From positions 1 to 64,000 of the forward strand of contig JAOVVO010000479.1 of NCBI GenBank assembly GCA_028564675.1: 64,000 nucleotides of DNA, in the 5' to 3' direction. Of this stretch, positions 1 to 12,478 are shown one piece after another (positions within the stretch are counted from its first letter, which is position 1; each line of letters begins with the position of its first letter). Both the position numbers and the translations under genes were made by a program. The stretch comes from Onchocerca lupi. Its lineage: Eukaryota > Nematoda > Chromadorea > Rhabditida > Onchocercidae. The notes beneath the pieces were generated by a model. That model was given only the letters and a program-made list of their open reading frames with translations, was not told the DNA's origin and made no database searches.

Positions 1-523
<523 letters not shown>

Positions 524-878
524 TTAACTAACTTTTCGACTACCAATTATGAAGACATATTTTCCATCCGGTGATACAGTCATTTTAACAGGATCAAGAA
601 CAAATGCATCACGTGTTGAACGTTCTTTGAAAACCTTTAAAATTCTAATTTCTACATGTCAAAAAGAATATTAAGCAATAATTCAATAATTTTATTGAGA
701 AAAAAAAGAAGTGAAAATTAAAATTATATCATTTGTAATTTAGATTTGTTACATTTAAACATAATATATTAAAAATAAACAAACAAGTGAAGTGAATATA
801 AACTTGCGCGTAATGTTTCGGTATTGTTTCCTTTGCTGAAGACCACCACCATAACATTGTTAATTTTAAATTCCACAC
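524..878 (-). CDS. C-terminal exon(s) of an unidentified protein
   Basis: Read leftward, a good acceptor (CATGTAG, bases 652-658) opens an exon from 651 down to a TAA stop at 524-526. It encodes 41 whole residues after a split codon, including KVFKERSTRDAFVLDPVK and SPDGKYVFIIGSRKVS at the C terminus. The SPDGKYVF stretch resembles the strand and turn of a beta-propeller blade (WD40-like), but one blade is too little to name a family. A second open stretch at about 804-878 reads FKINNVMVVVFSKGNNTET and could be the exon before it: a donor GTTTAT at 802-803 gives matching phase 1. Its own acceptor is poor, because an A-run precedes it. The rest of the gene was not found. The start is unknown and the gene may extend to the right of base 900. 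The last exon is moderately certain, the second exon uncertain. Confidence 0.5.
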
Positions 879-978
879 TTTTTTTTTTTTTTTTTTTTGT
901 TCACAAAAGCTTCCTTCTAATTGAATATGTTAGACGGCATACACCGAATCAGTAGCTGAATTAAAATAAAAAATGATC

Positions 979-3900
979 AATTATCAATAAAATCTGATTT
1001 ATTTTTATAGGTTTCTAAAAATTTCATTTTGCAATTTTAATTTTTAAATAGTAAGCATGCAAATTTTTCATTATATTTCGATTTAATAGAGCATGTAAAT
1101 TTTGTCATATTACATATATGTTTCCTTAATCAATATTTTTGTAATTTGTTTAATGACATATAATTTTTCAAGCATTTATATTTATCATGAAATTAATTCT
1201 ACAATTTCTTTTCAATTTATTCATTCATATTCAGTAACAAATATTTCACTTCATTTATTCACTGATAAATATTCTAATTAATTTAAATCGATTTTATTAA
1301 TAGTAAATTTAATTTTCATGAAGTGTAGGAATCATATCGCATCGTTTTTTATGTTGAAGTTTTACTTCATAGCTAATTTCTGTGATAATTTCAGATACTG
1401 TAATTTCTTTATTCCATTTATAAATAGTAAATTATTTTCTTATTTTAAAAATTGATGCAAAGTTTGAAGAAATAGATCTTTATTATAGTTTCTATTAGTA
1501 GATCTCTATTATAACTCTCACTTTCATTTAAATATTCGAATAATTTGATTTCTTTTTCACATCATATTTTCTCTTTTTTTGCAAACGGATTCGAGAAAGG
1601 TAATTTCGTCGATTTGTTAATAACTTTTAATCGGATGATCAGATATTATCTAATTCAGTACATGGAACGCTCGGAAATTTTTTGTTTCAGTTGCAGTTTG
1701 GTTCAGATCAACAAAGTATAACTTGTCTCATTAATTGTTTCAGTTAATCTAAAATCGTTTTTCTTTAGGGAAAATTGAAGCTCAAATTTTATACATTTCG
1801 CTATAATCATTCCTCAATTTAATAAATCTTATTCCTCTCATTAGTCTGTATTTAGGATACAGATGAATTTGAGAATAATGATAATAAATCGAGTTTATTC
1901 AGAATCAAATCTCCAAGAATCAATTAATATTTGCATAAATTGGGTTTCTTGCATTTTCCTTTCAGTGAAATTGTTTCAAGTTTTTTAAATTTCAATTCAG
2001 TTGTATAAAGAAAAAATAAATATATTTTGAATAAAAAAATGATAATATTCAACATTAGTTCGTGATGAGGATAGAGATCCCAATTACGCCATCATTCTCC
2101 AATTTCTTTTTCAAGAAGATTTACTATAAATAAATTTCGAAGTTTCTTAGAAGGCAAACAAGTTTTAAAGTTTCAAACAGAACAATCAATTCATTCTAAT
2201 TTGCTAAATATTGAAAAATTTAAAACATTTACTGATATCATGGAGTTAATTAATTGGTTAGTTAATTAACCATGCATATTAATATTAGTTTCATAAATAT
2301 AAATCCGCTCTGGTTTTATCGATCTATTTCATTATCTGCTACTCTTTACAATTTGATGCGTTGTATGGCTTTACTCAATCTTTTTTAATCATTTTCTAAA
2401 TTATTTTTTCAAATGCACTTATTTATATTGTTTTGAAACATAATTTGTTTATTTTTGCATGAAAAAAAAAAGCAACAGGGGGAGTTTAACCTTGGATTTA
2501 GCATTTAGAAGTAAGTCACTCTTAAAATTCAAGTTGGAAAATTTATAACTTTCGTGGTAACAGCACTTGTCTAAACTTGTTCGTTGTTGCATGATTTTCC
2601 GTATCAAGTTGACACTTCAGAGCTATCTCACATAATTGAAATAGCTCTGAAGATGAGATAGCTTGTATTAATCAACATAGTCATTAAGAAATTATTGTTG
2701 TATGAACTGAATGAAAGAAATGTGCTTATTTCAAAAGCATTGAATGCAGGAAAAGTTTTTCTGAGATCATTTCTAAATATTCTTCTGATTTCATTTTAAT
2801 GAAACAATGCTCTTACATTTTATGCATAATTCGATTATTAATATACCTAATAGAACAAGACTGCATTACATAGTTGATTTGATAGATTTCAAACGAGCCA
2901 TGCATAAATCATTGTAATTTTTTATAATACTATTAGAGATATTTGAAATTTGTGAAAAAAACAATGGAACACTTTTTTAAAAAAGATCGAAAGTTCCTTC
3001 AGAAGCCTTATGCACAACTCATCTAATGACTTTTTATTAGAAATCGGATAGTTCTTACAGTACTAATTTTCAGACGCAAGTATAGATATTTTGAGAGAAT
3101 TGATAGAGTCAAGCATTTTTGCTTCTGACAAGTTTTAAAGCTTTCTGGGAGAATATTTGAAAGAATGCTATTTTAAAAGTAATATTGAGAAAAAATAAAA
3201 TATAATGAAATGCACATATTCCTTTCCTTCATTTTTAACTCATTTCAATCTGCTTTTGTTCCAGTTCTCTTTTTTATTCATAATTGCTTCCAAATTCTCT
3301 CTTTTTTTTTTTTTTTTTAATTCATATTGATCTATACATTGCCCAAATTTGTTTCAAGTCTTTATCTTTCAAATTTGAAACAAAATGTCAGCTTCATGAT
3401 CAACATAGCTTACATAAATATTCTTCTCAACATATTAAAAGTTTGAACTAATTTAAAAAGACTGTCAGGATTTCATTTTCGAAATTTCGTCAATTTTGCC
3501 ATCTTTGGATCTTAAATATCAAATAGAATAATGCCGTATATCGATTTAATCTATTATCGAATAGATGTTCGAAGTGGAGATATGATCTGGAAAAGATCTC
3601 TGGAAATTTGAATGAAACTCTTCAATAGGATGTTCCATCAGCGTTTATTCGTTTATATTTCTCCTCTCTTCCGGAATAAATCGATCATTCTACGTCATTT
3701 AACCATCGTACTGCTCAATATGGATGAGATTTTCAAAAATTATATGTACTTTTCTTTTAATTTTTCAATTATCGATCAGACTTCTGAAGAAGTGTCATTA
3801 TTGTTTTTTATTGATATGCAGTCCAACAAGATGATGAATGCTATTGTAATTTTGCTGATTTTATATTTCGAAAGCAAAGTCTCAAAGATCCGATCAGAGT

Positions 3901-5184
3901 AAACTCATTGTGGTGAAGAAGTGCCAATTGGCTAAGAAATACTATTTTTGTCGGTAAAACCGAAATATTTTATAATATTAGTATGATGGAATAATCAAAG
4001 TGTTTGTATGATAGAAATTTGTAATATTTCTCGATCAAATGAATATCTATTCAAATCTTATCCTTTAGTTTGATGTAAATGTTTTTGTTATTTCATCTTC
4101 CGATCTGCCAAAGCTTGTGTGCATTGTTTAAAATTGTAAACACTGTCTGTTTCTTTCTTTTGTCCTGATAACTAACTCCTGCTTATCTAACACCATATGC
4201 AAATCAAATTCGTCTTTAGAGGAATGCTTTGCCTTTTTCAGAAGCAATCTTTGAAAGCATAGTCTTGCTCTAGTATAAGAGATTTTCGAAATTTCGCTTT
4301 CCATTGATTCAAGCAAAATGGTTTGCTTGATTTCTGACTAATTCAGTTTTATTCACTATGCGAGTTCTCATAAACTATTTTTATGCAATCAATTTTTTAT
4401 GTTCAAAACGTCATAATATTTATATTAGCTGACATGAATTTATTAAATAATTAAACATCGTGAACATTGTATGTGAAGCCAAGATTAAGTTAACAACATG
4501 CACAAAGAAATATAGATTCGATCTGGCCAGAAGCTCTTCACAATATTTGTCAGCATGAATTTCATTCATTTTATTCTGGCACTTATAATTAGATTATGCC
4601 TTCTGATACCTAATGTCTTCTTTATTATCTCTTCTGTTCCGCCATCACCATTTGCTCGTCTCCTCTCTGTTTTATCAGGTTTGGTCCATTTTTTAATTGT
4701 AGCGCATTTCCATTGTATATTTACTGATGCTTTCTTATTTGGTGCACAAAATGTCGAAATTCCGTAGAATCTGTTCCGCACAGTAAATTTACAATATGTG
4801 TAGCTGGATGAGACAACATGTAAAATGCATTTGAAAGGTAAATAGAAATATGTAATGATATTCATAGATAAAAGAGCTTGAAGTTTTCTGCTAAAGCTGT
4901 CACAGATGAATTTAGAATCCTTATGGAAATATCATGCAAAGGGTTACTTTATTACTTTATCTTGATAGATGTCTCGGAGGACTACCTTTGTTATGTACTT
5001 ATAGCAACAATATCTCTATATTGTTTGTCTCCAAGAATTTATCACCTCATCAATGTAATTCTTTGGGCTTTGTGAGTACTGCCTGAGAAAGGGAAATCAG
5101 TTACCCGCTTTCTACTACTGAAATTGTCGTTTGCATAAAGGAAAGTGCTAGTTTCGTTTAAAATTATGCTTCTTGGAATTTACC
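979..5184. other. Long non-coding stretch upstream of the hydroxylase
   Basis: No exon with convincing protein-family content was recognised. Open frames at 3612-3902, 4555-4767 and 4878-5075 are short, hydrophobic and lack splice context. They are probably chance, or at most the 5' leader of the gene at 5197. The stretch includes T-runs (3300-3318) and one notable pair of overlapping inverted repeats at 2615-2663. Confidence 0.5.
2615..2663. repeat. Two overlapping, mutually exclusive hairpins
   Basis: Bases 2615-2626 (CTTCAGAGCTAT) are perfectly complementary to 2641-2652 (ATAGCTCTGAAG). Bases 2621-2630 (AGCTATCTCA) are perfectly complementary to 2654-2663 (TGAGATAGCT). The two stems share AGCTAT on the 5' side, so only one can form at a time. 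No gene overlaps it. Confidence 0.8.
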
Positions 5185-5194
5185 TTATTTCCAG
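5185..5194 (+). other. Probable trans-splice acceptor before the hydroxylase ATG
   Basis: TTATTTCCAG lies only two bases before the first ATG (5197) of the prolyl 4-hydroxylase. It matches the nematode 3' splice consensus. Its position directly at the start codon suggests spliced-leader addition. It could also be the end of a 5' untranslated intron. Confidence 0.6.
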
Positions 5195-5196
5195 CG

Positions 5197-8100
5197 ATGC
5201 AGAAATGTATATTGATGAGAATGCATTATAGGAAAATGATGTTGTGGACAATATTTAATATGTTCTTATTGATTGCTACAATTTCTGCCGATTTATATTC
5301 ATCCCTTGCCTCGCTGAAAACAATACTTGGAGTTGAGGAGGATATTGCGGCAATGATTAATAGTTATGTGGAAAAAGAGTTAAAAAGACTTGATGATCTA
5401 AAAAAGTAAGCGATTTTTATCTTCTTCTGAATTGAGTTTAACTCTTTTCCTCTTCATTTCATTCTTCACTTCAATATAAACTGGCATTGTAAACGGCACA
5501 TCATGATTGCATCTTTTCATCTCATTAGCAGAATACTGCAACATAAATGCCAATCATTAACAAACCAAAGTGATTGATAAAACTTCTAGAAATGAAATTA
5601 ATATTTATTATTTCAAGTATTATTGCTCCAAATAAATAATAAAGAAACTTTAATGAAGAATTTTCAAGGATTTTTAAATTACAGTAATTTTTGAAGATTT
5701 CTGTAGTGAATATTATAGAAGCTTTCAATAATACAATACTGTAGTGAATATTGAGTATTGTCAGTACTTCATAGTACCTTTTCACAAACTACTGATATAA
5801 TTTTAGATTCGCTCAAGAAGTACAAGAACGTAATGATAAAGCTATACAAGATGGTGAGGAGGCGATACAACATCCAATCAATGCCTTCCTGTTGATCAAA
5901 GGAATGACAACAGATTGGGACAAAGTGGTGAAGATGATGCGATCCAACTCCTTCGATGAAGTTATCCGCAATGTGACACGTCAGAAGGATATTAAACATG
6001 TCAACTATCCTACAGAGGTTTCTTTTATTTCCTTTTTGCAATTCTCTTTCTTTCCCAAAAAAACTGATATTTGTGATATGAACGACCATTTGGCAAAAAT
6101 ATATTTTTTATTTTATCATAGTTTCTTCAAAATTAATAAAAATTCACTTTTTCCTTTGAACATGAACATTAAGATAAAAATGCATTCAGTTCACATCATT
6201 GAGCAATATAAGCCAAAAGATTTGGACAAATGATACGCTAATTTTTGCTGTTCAAGCTCTGCTAAGTTATTGCGAGCGTTAATTCAAATTTAACCTCTTA
6301 CGGGAATGATAAATTCATTTTCAATCTGTCTTAGCTACTATATGCTTGGTGAATGCATACCTGATTATGTTATAAAATAATTGGTGATATAATATCATGA
6401 AGAACTATATAGGAGGATCTATCAGGCGCAGCAATTGGTTTGCTACGTTTGCAAGATACGTATCAAATGGATACAAAAGATATAGCTGAAGGGAAAATTC
6501 TGAATTCTCTAGTACGAACAGCTGCTTTGACTGGTTAGTTTTGACCATCTAAAAGATAATTTGAAGAAACATTAGATAAGAAAAATGCTTTTCCTTCTTC
6601 TTTACCTTTTTACCTCCTTCAAGATGAAATGGATATTGAGAAAAGAAAATATATCGATAATAAAATTTCGAATGTTACAGCTGGAGATTGTTTTGAAATT
6701 GGTCGTGCAGCATATGATGAATATGATTATTACCACGCCATTACATGGATGCAGGAAGCACGAGAGCGTGCCGAGAAGGAGACTGTCCCAACGGCGAACC
6801 TAGAAGATATTCTCGAATATTTGGCATTCTCACTGTATAGACAGGGTAATCTGAAACGAGCATTGTTACTTACGGATGAATTGTATCGCATGAGTAAGTC
6901 ATTTGTTATTGAGTTCTTCTTTTAATAGAAATAATTCCTAGCCTTAACAAACAAATATGGAAATAAAGATCCATAGCAACAAAGATGTTGTGCATCAGCA
7001 GCGAAATTAGTTTTCATGAACAATACAAGCTACCCATTTAATGGAATATTATTTTTAAATTCTCGCGTAGTACGAAATGTTTTATTCTGTGCGTACTACT
7101 GTTGGAAATTGTTTGGGAGAGCTTGTTGTAGTTATTTGAAAGAAGTAGGACAACTGCGAAAGAGGTTTTATGGCAAATATTTTATTGTTAATTATAAACT
7201 TTACGAATAACAAATTTATAATGTTATAGCGCGATTAATGAGAACCAAAAATAAAGGTTATAAAAAGGAATTAGGAGCGTGAAAATAATAAAAATTTGTG
7301 TGTTGAGAGTTGATCGAGAAGAAGTGTTGGTGTTGGTCCAGTAAATGTTGTTGACTACTAGTTTTATTAGTAACGGACTGTTTTATACAAAAACATTATA
7401 ATTGCGTAAGTGTTATTAGCCCAAGACAATGTAAACAAGAAGCACAAATTACTAATATTTGAATTTCCTTAGTAATATAAACTAATATAATTTTCTTGAC
7501 AACATAACTAATATAACTAATTTCAGTTTTTTCGACATTTTAACAACATTCTAATATAACTAATTTCCAATATTTTACAACATATACTGATATAACTAAT
7601 TTCTGACATTTTAACATCATATTCTAATATAACTAATTTCGATTTTCCGACACATACAGATCCGGATCATCCACGAGCCAAAAGCAATATGAAGTGGTAT
7701 GAGGATTTGCTGGAAAATGAAGGAGTCCAACGTATCGATATGCGACGAGACATTCCACCAATAAATAATGCGCGAGATGAAAATGACTTGGACGAAGGCT
7801 CAAAACTGATATATGAAGCATTATGTAGACAAGAAGTGCCCATATCCATAGTAAGCGCTTTACCCCGTGTGTTTAATTTTTTCCAGATAAAAAATAGTTA
7901 AGATTGAACTATAAAATTCAAAATTGTTGGCTTCATTCTTTTGAGTAACACTGACTAAGTTTTCTAATAAGACAATGTATCACAAACTGTAAGATATTTA
8001 ACTTTACTCTTTATTTTCTTTGGATTGAATTTATTTTGTTAGAGAAACTGCTAACTCGAAATTTTGTGGTTTATTAATTTTGAATTTGGCGGATTTCTTG

Positions 8101-10199
8101 CAGAGGAGAACGACAGAATCGTGGTTGTATTGTTACTATAAAATGGACCATCCATATTTACGTTTAGCACCATTCAAAGTAGAAATTATTCGTCAAAATC
8201 CATTGGCTGTATTGTTTTATGACATTATGTCAAACGAGGAGGCACAAATTATTCAGACGCTTGCAGTACCTAAGGTGTTAAGTGCTTCTTGCTTTGGATT
8301 ATGATACTGTATGCTTATTCTCAGAAAGCAAGAAAGAAAGGAGGACGATGAGTGCTTACTAAATTTATTTAAGATCTTGCAAAATTGATACTATAGTGAT
8401 TTCAGTTGAAACGGCCTGCAGCTCTCAATCCTTTAACTGGAAACTGTGAGCCGATATATTATCGTGTTGCCAAGAGGTAAATGTTTAGATATTTCACTTA
8501 TTATAGTTTCATGACGAATAAAATTTGTATTAAATTGAGAAGAAATGAGATTGCCAAAAATAAAAAAATATCGTTTTTTTTTTTTCGTTTTTGATTAATT
8601 AGTGACAGACAGACGAAATTGATCACCATTTCAAATAAAAATATTTTATCAGTTTGATAAGTGAGAGAGAAAATTAATTTGATCTTTTGTCTGATTATTA
8701 AATTTTCACTTGATGATGAATTCTTTTTCAGTGCCCGGTTGAAATCGATGGAACATGAAATAGTTAGACGCACCAACAGACGTCTAGAATTGGCAACAAA
8801 TCTCGAAGTAGAAACCGCGGAGGATCTTGCAGTTATTCTTCCAGATTTCTAAATTTCAAAATAGAGATCAAAGAAATTTCAAAATCATGAAAATTACCAT
8901 TTTTTGCTACTCTGTTGTTTTAAATAGACATTTTTAGAAAATAACTGATAGTACTATAAAAATTTTTTCATTCCTGAGAGTGTCACGTCCAGGATTCCAT
9001 AAATTTTAGTCAATTTTGAACATCTAAAATGTTTTAGATCCATAATTATGGAATTGGTGGACAGTACGAACCTCATATAGATTGTTCAACGATAAGTGAT
9101 ATCTCTACTACTGTTCTACTTTTATTATTATATTGTCATATATCTCGATTTGATTTTTTTAAGTTTTCTCGTCCAAAATATACTTCGAATGAGGAATTTT
9201 AAAAATCAGGTTGATAAAAACGATATTACTTCAGAAAAATAATATTCTTTAATTGCTCTTACATACAGAGTCAAAATAGTATTCGAAAATTTACTCATCG
9301 CTAATAGTTGATCAATTTATATGTTAATAACAAAGAATTATATTTTCAGAAGGGAAATCAGTCTTTCATAGAATTGGGAACTGGAAATCGAATAGCTACA
9401 ATGTTGATCTACGTATTCATTCATTACATTTCACTTTTTTCTGAATAATTTCATAAAATTCAATCCTTTTAACTAAAAATGTTCATGCAAATAACTGTTT
9501 TCATTTGATTACAGATGACTGAACCAGAAATCGGAGGTCGGACAATATTTATGACCACTTCGAAAATATCAGTACCGTGCGTCAAAGTGAGTTGTTAGAT
9601 ATTTAATGCTAAGCACCAGTCCAGATAAATGCTGTCATCGCATAACATATCTTTTGATGATTTCTGTGGAGAAATAGAATATTTAATTTCAAATTCAACT
9701 TCATTTCTTTCATATTATATTTCTTTGAAATGATAGGTTAAATAAAAAAAGAAAATTTATGCAACAAACAGACAGAATCAATTGAAATATATATCTGTTT
9801 GAAATTTTTTAAATTTGATGCAAAATTGCACGAAATTCGCTCTAATCTAGAAAAAGTTATATTATACATGCCTGAATTATTATAGTTCACTTCGAGATAT
9901 GCTTAATTGATGTAATATTAGAATTTCTGCAGAGTGCAGCATTGTTCTGGTATAATTTAATGCGTAGCGGTGAAGTAGATATGCGTTCTCGACATGCTGC
10001 ATGTCCGGTGTTAGCCGGAATTAAATGGGCAGCGACCAAATGGTTCCATGAACGAGGGCAAGAATGGCGTCGACCATGTAGTTTAAATCAATTCGATCAG
10101 GAACGATACGTGGGTGATTTAGGAGCTCCTGAACCGAAACATCATTTAAATATTAGATCAAAAGCCAAGAAATCCAAGCAGATGAACAGAAAATACTGA
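5197..10199 (+). CDS. phy-1: Prolyl 4-hydroxylase alpha subunit (collagen modification)
   Basis: Twelve exons, all in phase: 5197-5405, 5807-6017, 6413-6533, 6624-6893, 7660-7850, 8104-8274, 8406-8476, 8732-8831, 9038-9112, 9350-9412, 9515-9586 and 9933-10199, about 606 residues. The enzyme hydroxylates X-Pro-Gly prolines of collagen in the endoplasmic reticulum using iron, 2-oxoglutarate, oxygen and ascorbate; in nematodes it is needed for cuticle. The N terminus has a hydrophobic signal segment (LWTIFNMFLLIATISA) followed by the P4H N-terminal domain (DLYSSLASLKTILGVEEDI). The middle part is peptide-binding TPR-like (CFEIGRAAYDEYDYYHAITW). The catalytic half shows NYGIGGQYEPHID with the HxD iron pair, GTGNRIATMLIY, and the distal His and 2-oxoglutarate Lys in RHAACPVLAGIKW. 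The end of exon 9 is the weakest junction (donor GTTCTA, chosen for phase), leaving extra residues after HID. A lysine-rich tail follows GQEWRRPC. No HDEL-type signal is present, as usual for alpha subunits. The phy-1 symbol is by family, not by proven orthology. Confidence 0.93.
7508..7659 (+). repeat. Intronic minisatellite forming the 3' end of a hydroxylase intron
   Basis: Four imperfect tandem units of about 36-43 bases start at 7508, 7551, 7587 and 7624. Each begins CTAATATAACTAATTTC or a near match, and the last unit runs directly into the CATACAG acceptor at 7653-7659. Unit 1 carries a decoy TTTCAG at about 7520-7525. The array supplies branch-region and pyrimidine-tract-like sequence several times over. 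Confidence 0.8.
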
Positions 10200-10341
10200 A
10201 AAGATGAAGATTCAAGATCTGGAAGAAAATCTATAATTGTGGAATTTCAGAAAAATATTTTAATCTCTATAAAATTTATGTAAAGGCAGTTAAAATACGA
10301 GCATCTATGTGACAAAGATTTTTTACCACTGTTTTAATAGA

Positions 10342-10347
10342 AATAAA
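10342..10347 (+). terminator. Polyadenylation signal of the hydroxylase gene
   Basis: AATAAA lies 143 bases after the stop codon at 10197-10199. It is the first canonical signal downstream and so the likely 3' end signal. Confidence 0.6.
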
Positions 10348-12130
10348 CAAGCTAAAATAATGTTATTTTAATCTACAAACTTGTTTTATTCTTGTCGCAT
10401 ATCTCGTCCTTCATCGGTATTTTAATTATGTAACAAACTTACAATTTTTCACTAAGTGCATTTTTTCCTATAGCTTCACTTTTTATTGTTATTACTTAAT
10501 TTCTTGAATTAAACTGAAGATATTATCAGACTAAATACAATCAATTAATTCAAAGTACTTAATTGTTATTATATTCTCAATTTCGCAAAATGAAAAACGA
10601 AAATAAACATATCCATGCAAAATAAAGAATCAAAAAAGATAAATAATAAGTGCAATATATTCGTGGAGCATTTACACAGACAAAATGTAAATTCTAGTTA
10701 AGACTAAAATCAAATGGGAAAATTTAAAGAATTATACAGATATGGATACGATAATTATCATCATTTAAGCATTTCATTCATCATCTATCCAGATAAAAAT
10801 AAAATGCATACTTAAAAGAAATTTTAATTTGAAGAAAGATAAATCATCGGAAATTTCAGTCATTAAATCATTAATTTACTAATTCATAAATTATCGAAAA
10901 TTAAAATTTTAATTTCGATTAATTCGGATGTAGAATAATTTGGATAATATACAAAATGAAAATAAAAGATGAGAAAGAAAAAAAGGAAGAAAAGAATATT
11001 TATGAAAATTATGGAAATAAAATTATTGGAAGAAGAAAAAGAGAGAAAAAATCAGAATTTTTTATTCATAAATTCTTTTAAAAAATTACAATAACCTATC
11101 AAGTAATCGGCTCGTTATGAACTAAATATTTATTCCACCGTGTTTGCATTTGTACAACTTCATTTATCGTCACATTTCCACCTAATAGTTATATAATTGA
11201 GTGGTTAATGCTTTCTGCACGCTATAACACCAAAGTGCATAATAAACTACATATATTATTGTTTCATTTTTCTGGAACTATAAGAGATTTAAAATTCAAT
11301 AATATTTATTTGCAAATTGTAAATCAAGCAGATAAAAAATTCTATGACTTTCTTAGCCAGGAAATAAAATAAAATTTGAAAACATTTTTGAATAGATAGA
11401 TTTTTAAGTTGAAATCTAATTAAACTATCAATCAACTGACTTCAATTCTGTCTCTAAATAAGCTTTTAAAATGACATATTCGTAATAAACCATCATTCAA
11501 CTACTCGTAATAAAGCATTTTCAAGCTTAATTTCTCTTTCAAAATTTCATAATCACAATAATAACTAATTTTGCTGACTTTGTTAAAACTATTATTCAAT
11601 TTAGAAGAAACAGAAGAACGGGAGCAAGTTGTTCAATATGCACAATATTACTGTTTGTCGCGTTGAAAGAAAAAAGAAAAAAAAAAAACGATAGGAAATT
11701 TATCGATCCATTTCAACTTCTTCTTTCCAGCGTAATTCTGCACTTTGGTGTCGTTTTTCCCGTCTATCAAATTGAACAAGTAATGAATTTACAACAAGTA
11801 CATCTATCATTCAACATATTCATTATAAAAAAAATAAATAAATAAATAAGAATAAAAATAAAAATTCTAGAAATTCGAAGACAATATTCCACCTAAGAAT
11901 CAAATTTAAGAAAAGAAAAACAAACAATTAGAAATAATCGAAACTACCGCAGCTGAAAAACAATAAGAAATAGAAAGTGCTTAATGTGACAGACTGGAGG
12001 AGACAATTCCGATACGGTGATAGACATATCCAAAGATCGAAGATACTTTCAATATGCAGAATGACTGTAGTTATAATCGAACATGAAAACATAAACTTTC
12101 CATCAATGGAAATACAAAAAATTTCCATCA
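10348..12130. other. No gene seen
   Basis: AT-rich intergenic DNA. The short open frame at 11663-11845 is lysine-rich only because of A-runs and has no splice or start context. Nothing else recognised. Confidence 0.5.
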
Positions 12131-12478
12131 ATGCCTAAAACTCTCATCTTTGCACCGTTTACTATTCAGACGTTTGTTGTCCCGCTAATGCAAGACGTTC
12201 CAAAATTTTACTTCAAGCCACAGCAGCCGAAACTCTGGGCCGAAACATTCAATTACCTCAAACTTGGGTAATTAAACCGGCGGGTGTGTCTCGCTTCATT
12301 CCCATATGTTTGTCGTGCATTCAACAATAACTTGATTACTACTGCAAAAAATCTCGAGAACGAAATACGTGCCTATAATTCGGGAATTTCCATGCTATCT
12401 AACACTCAGGTACTAACTAGGCCCAATAAACTATTTAACTTGACAGATCAGACAAGATGCCGTACTTTCAATGTATAA
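12131..12478 (+). pseudogene. Unresolved GC-richer open fragment, possible coding relic
   Basis: This stretch is visibly richer in G and C than its surroundings and stays open in three plus-strand frames in turn. One frame runs from ATG 12131 to a stop near 12270 (contains QDVPKFYFKPQQPKLWAE). A second runs from about 12178 to a stop at 12328-12330 (contains ATAAETLGRNIQLPQTWVIK). The third runs from 12284 to 12478 (contains NNNLITTAKNLENEIRAYNS). The second and third could be one reading frame broken by a shift near 12290-12300. I do not recognise the family in any frame and see no convincing splice sites. It could be a decayed gene or element fragment, an isolated exon, or chance. Confidence 0.25.

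Noticed and set aside
3612..3902. 96-residue plus-strand open frame
   Set aside because: No motif, no acceptor or donor pattern; compatible with chance.
4555..5075. Open frames on both strands upstream of the prolyl hydroxylase
   Set aside because: Short, hydrophobic or overlapping each other, with no family motif and no joining splice sites in phase.
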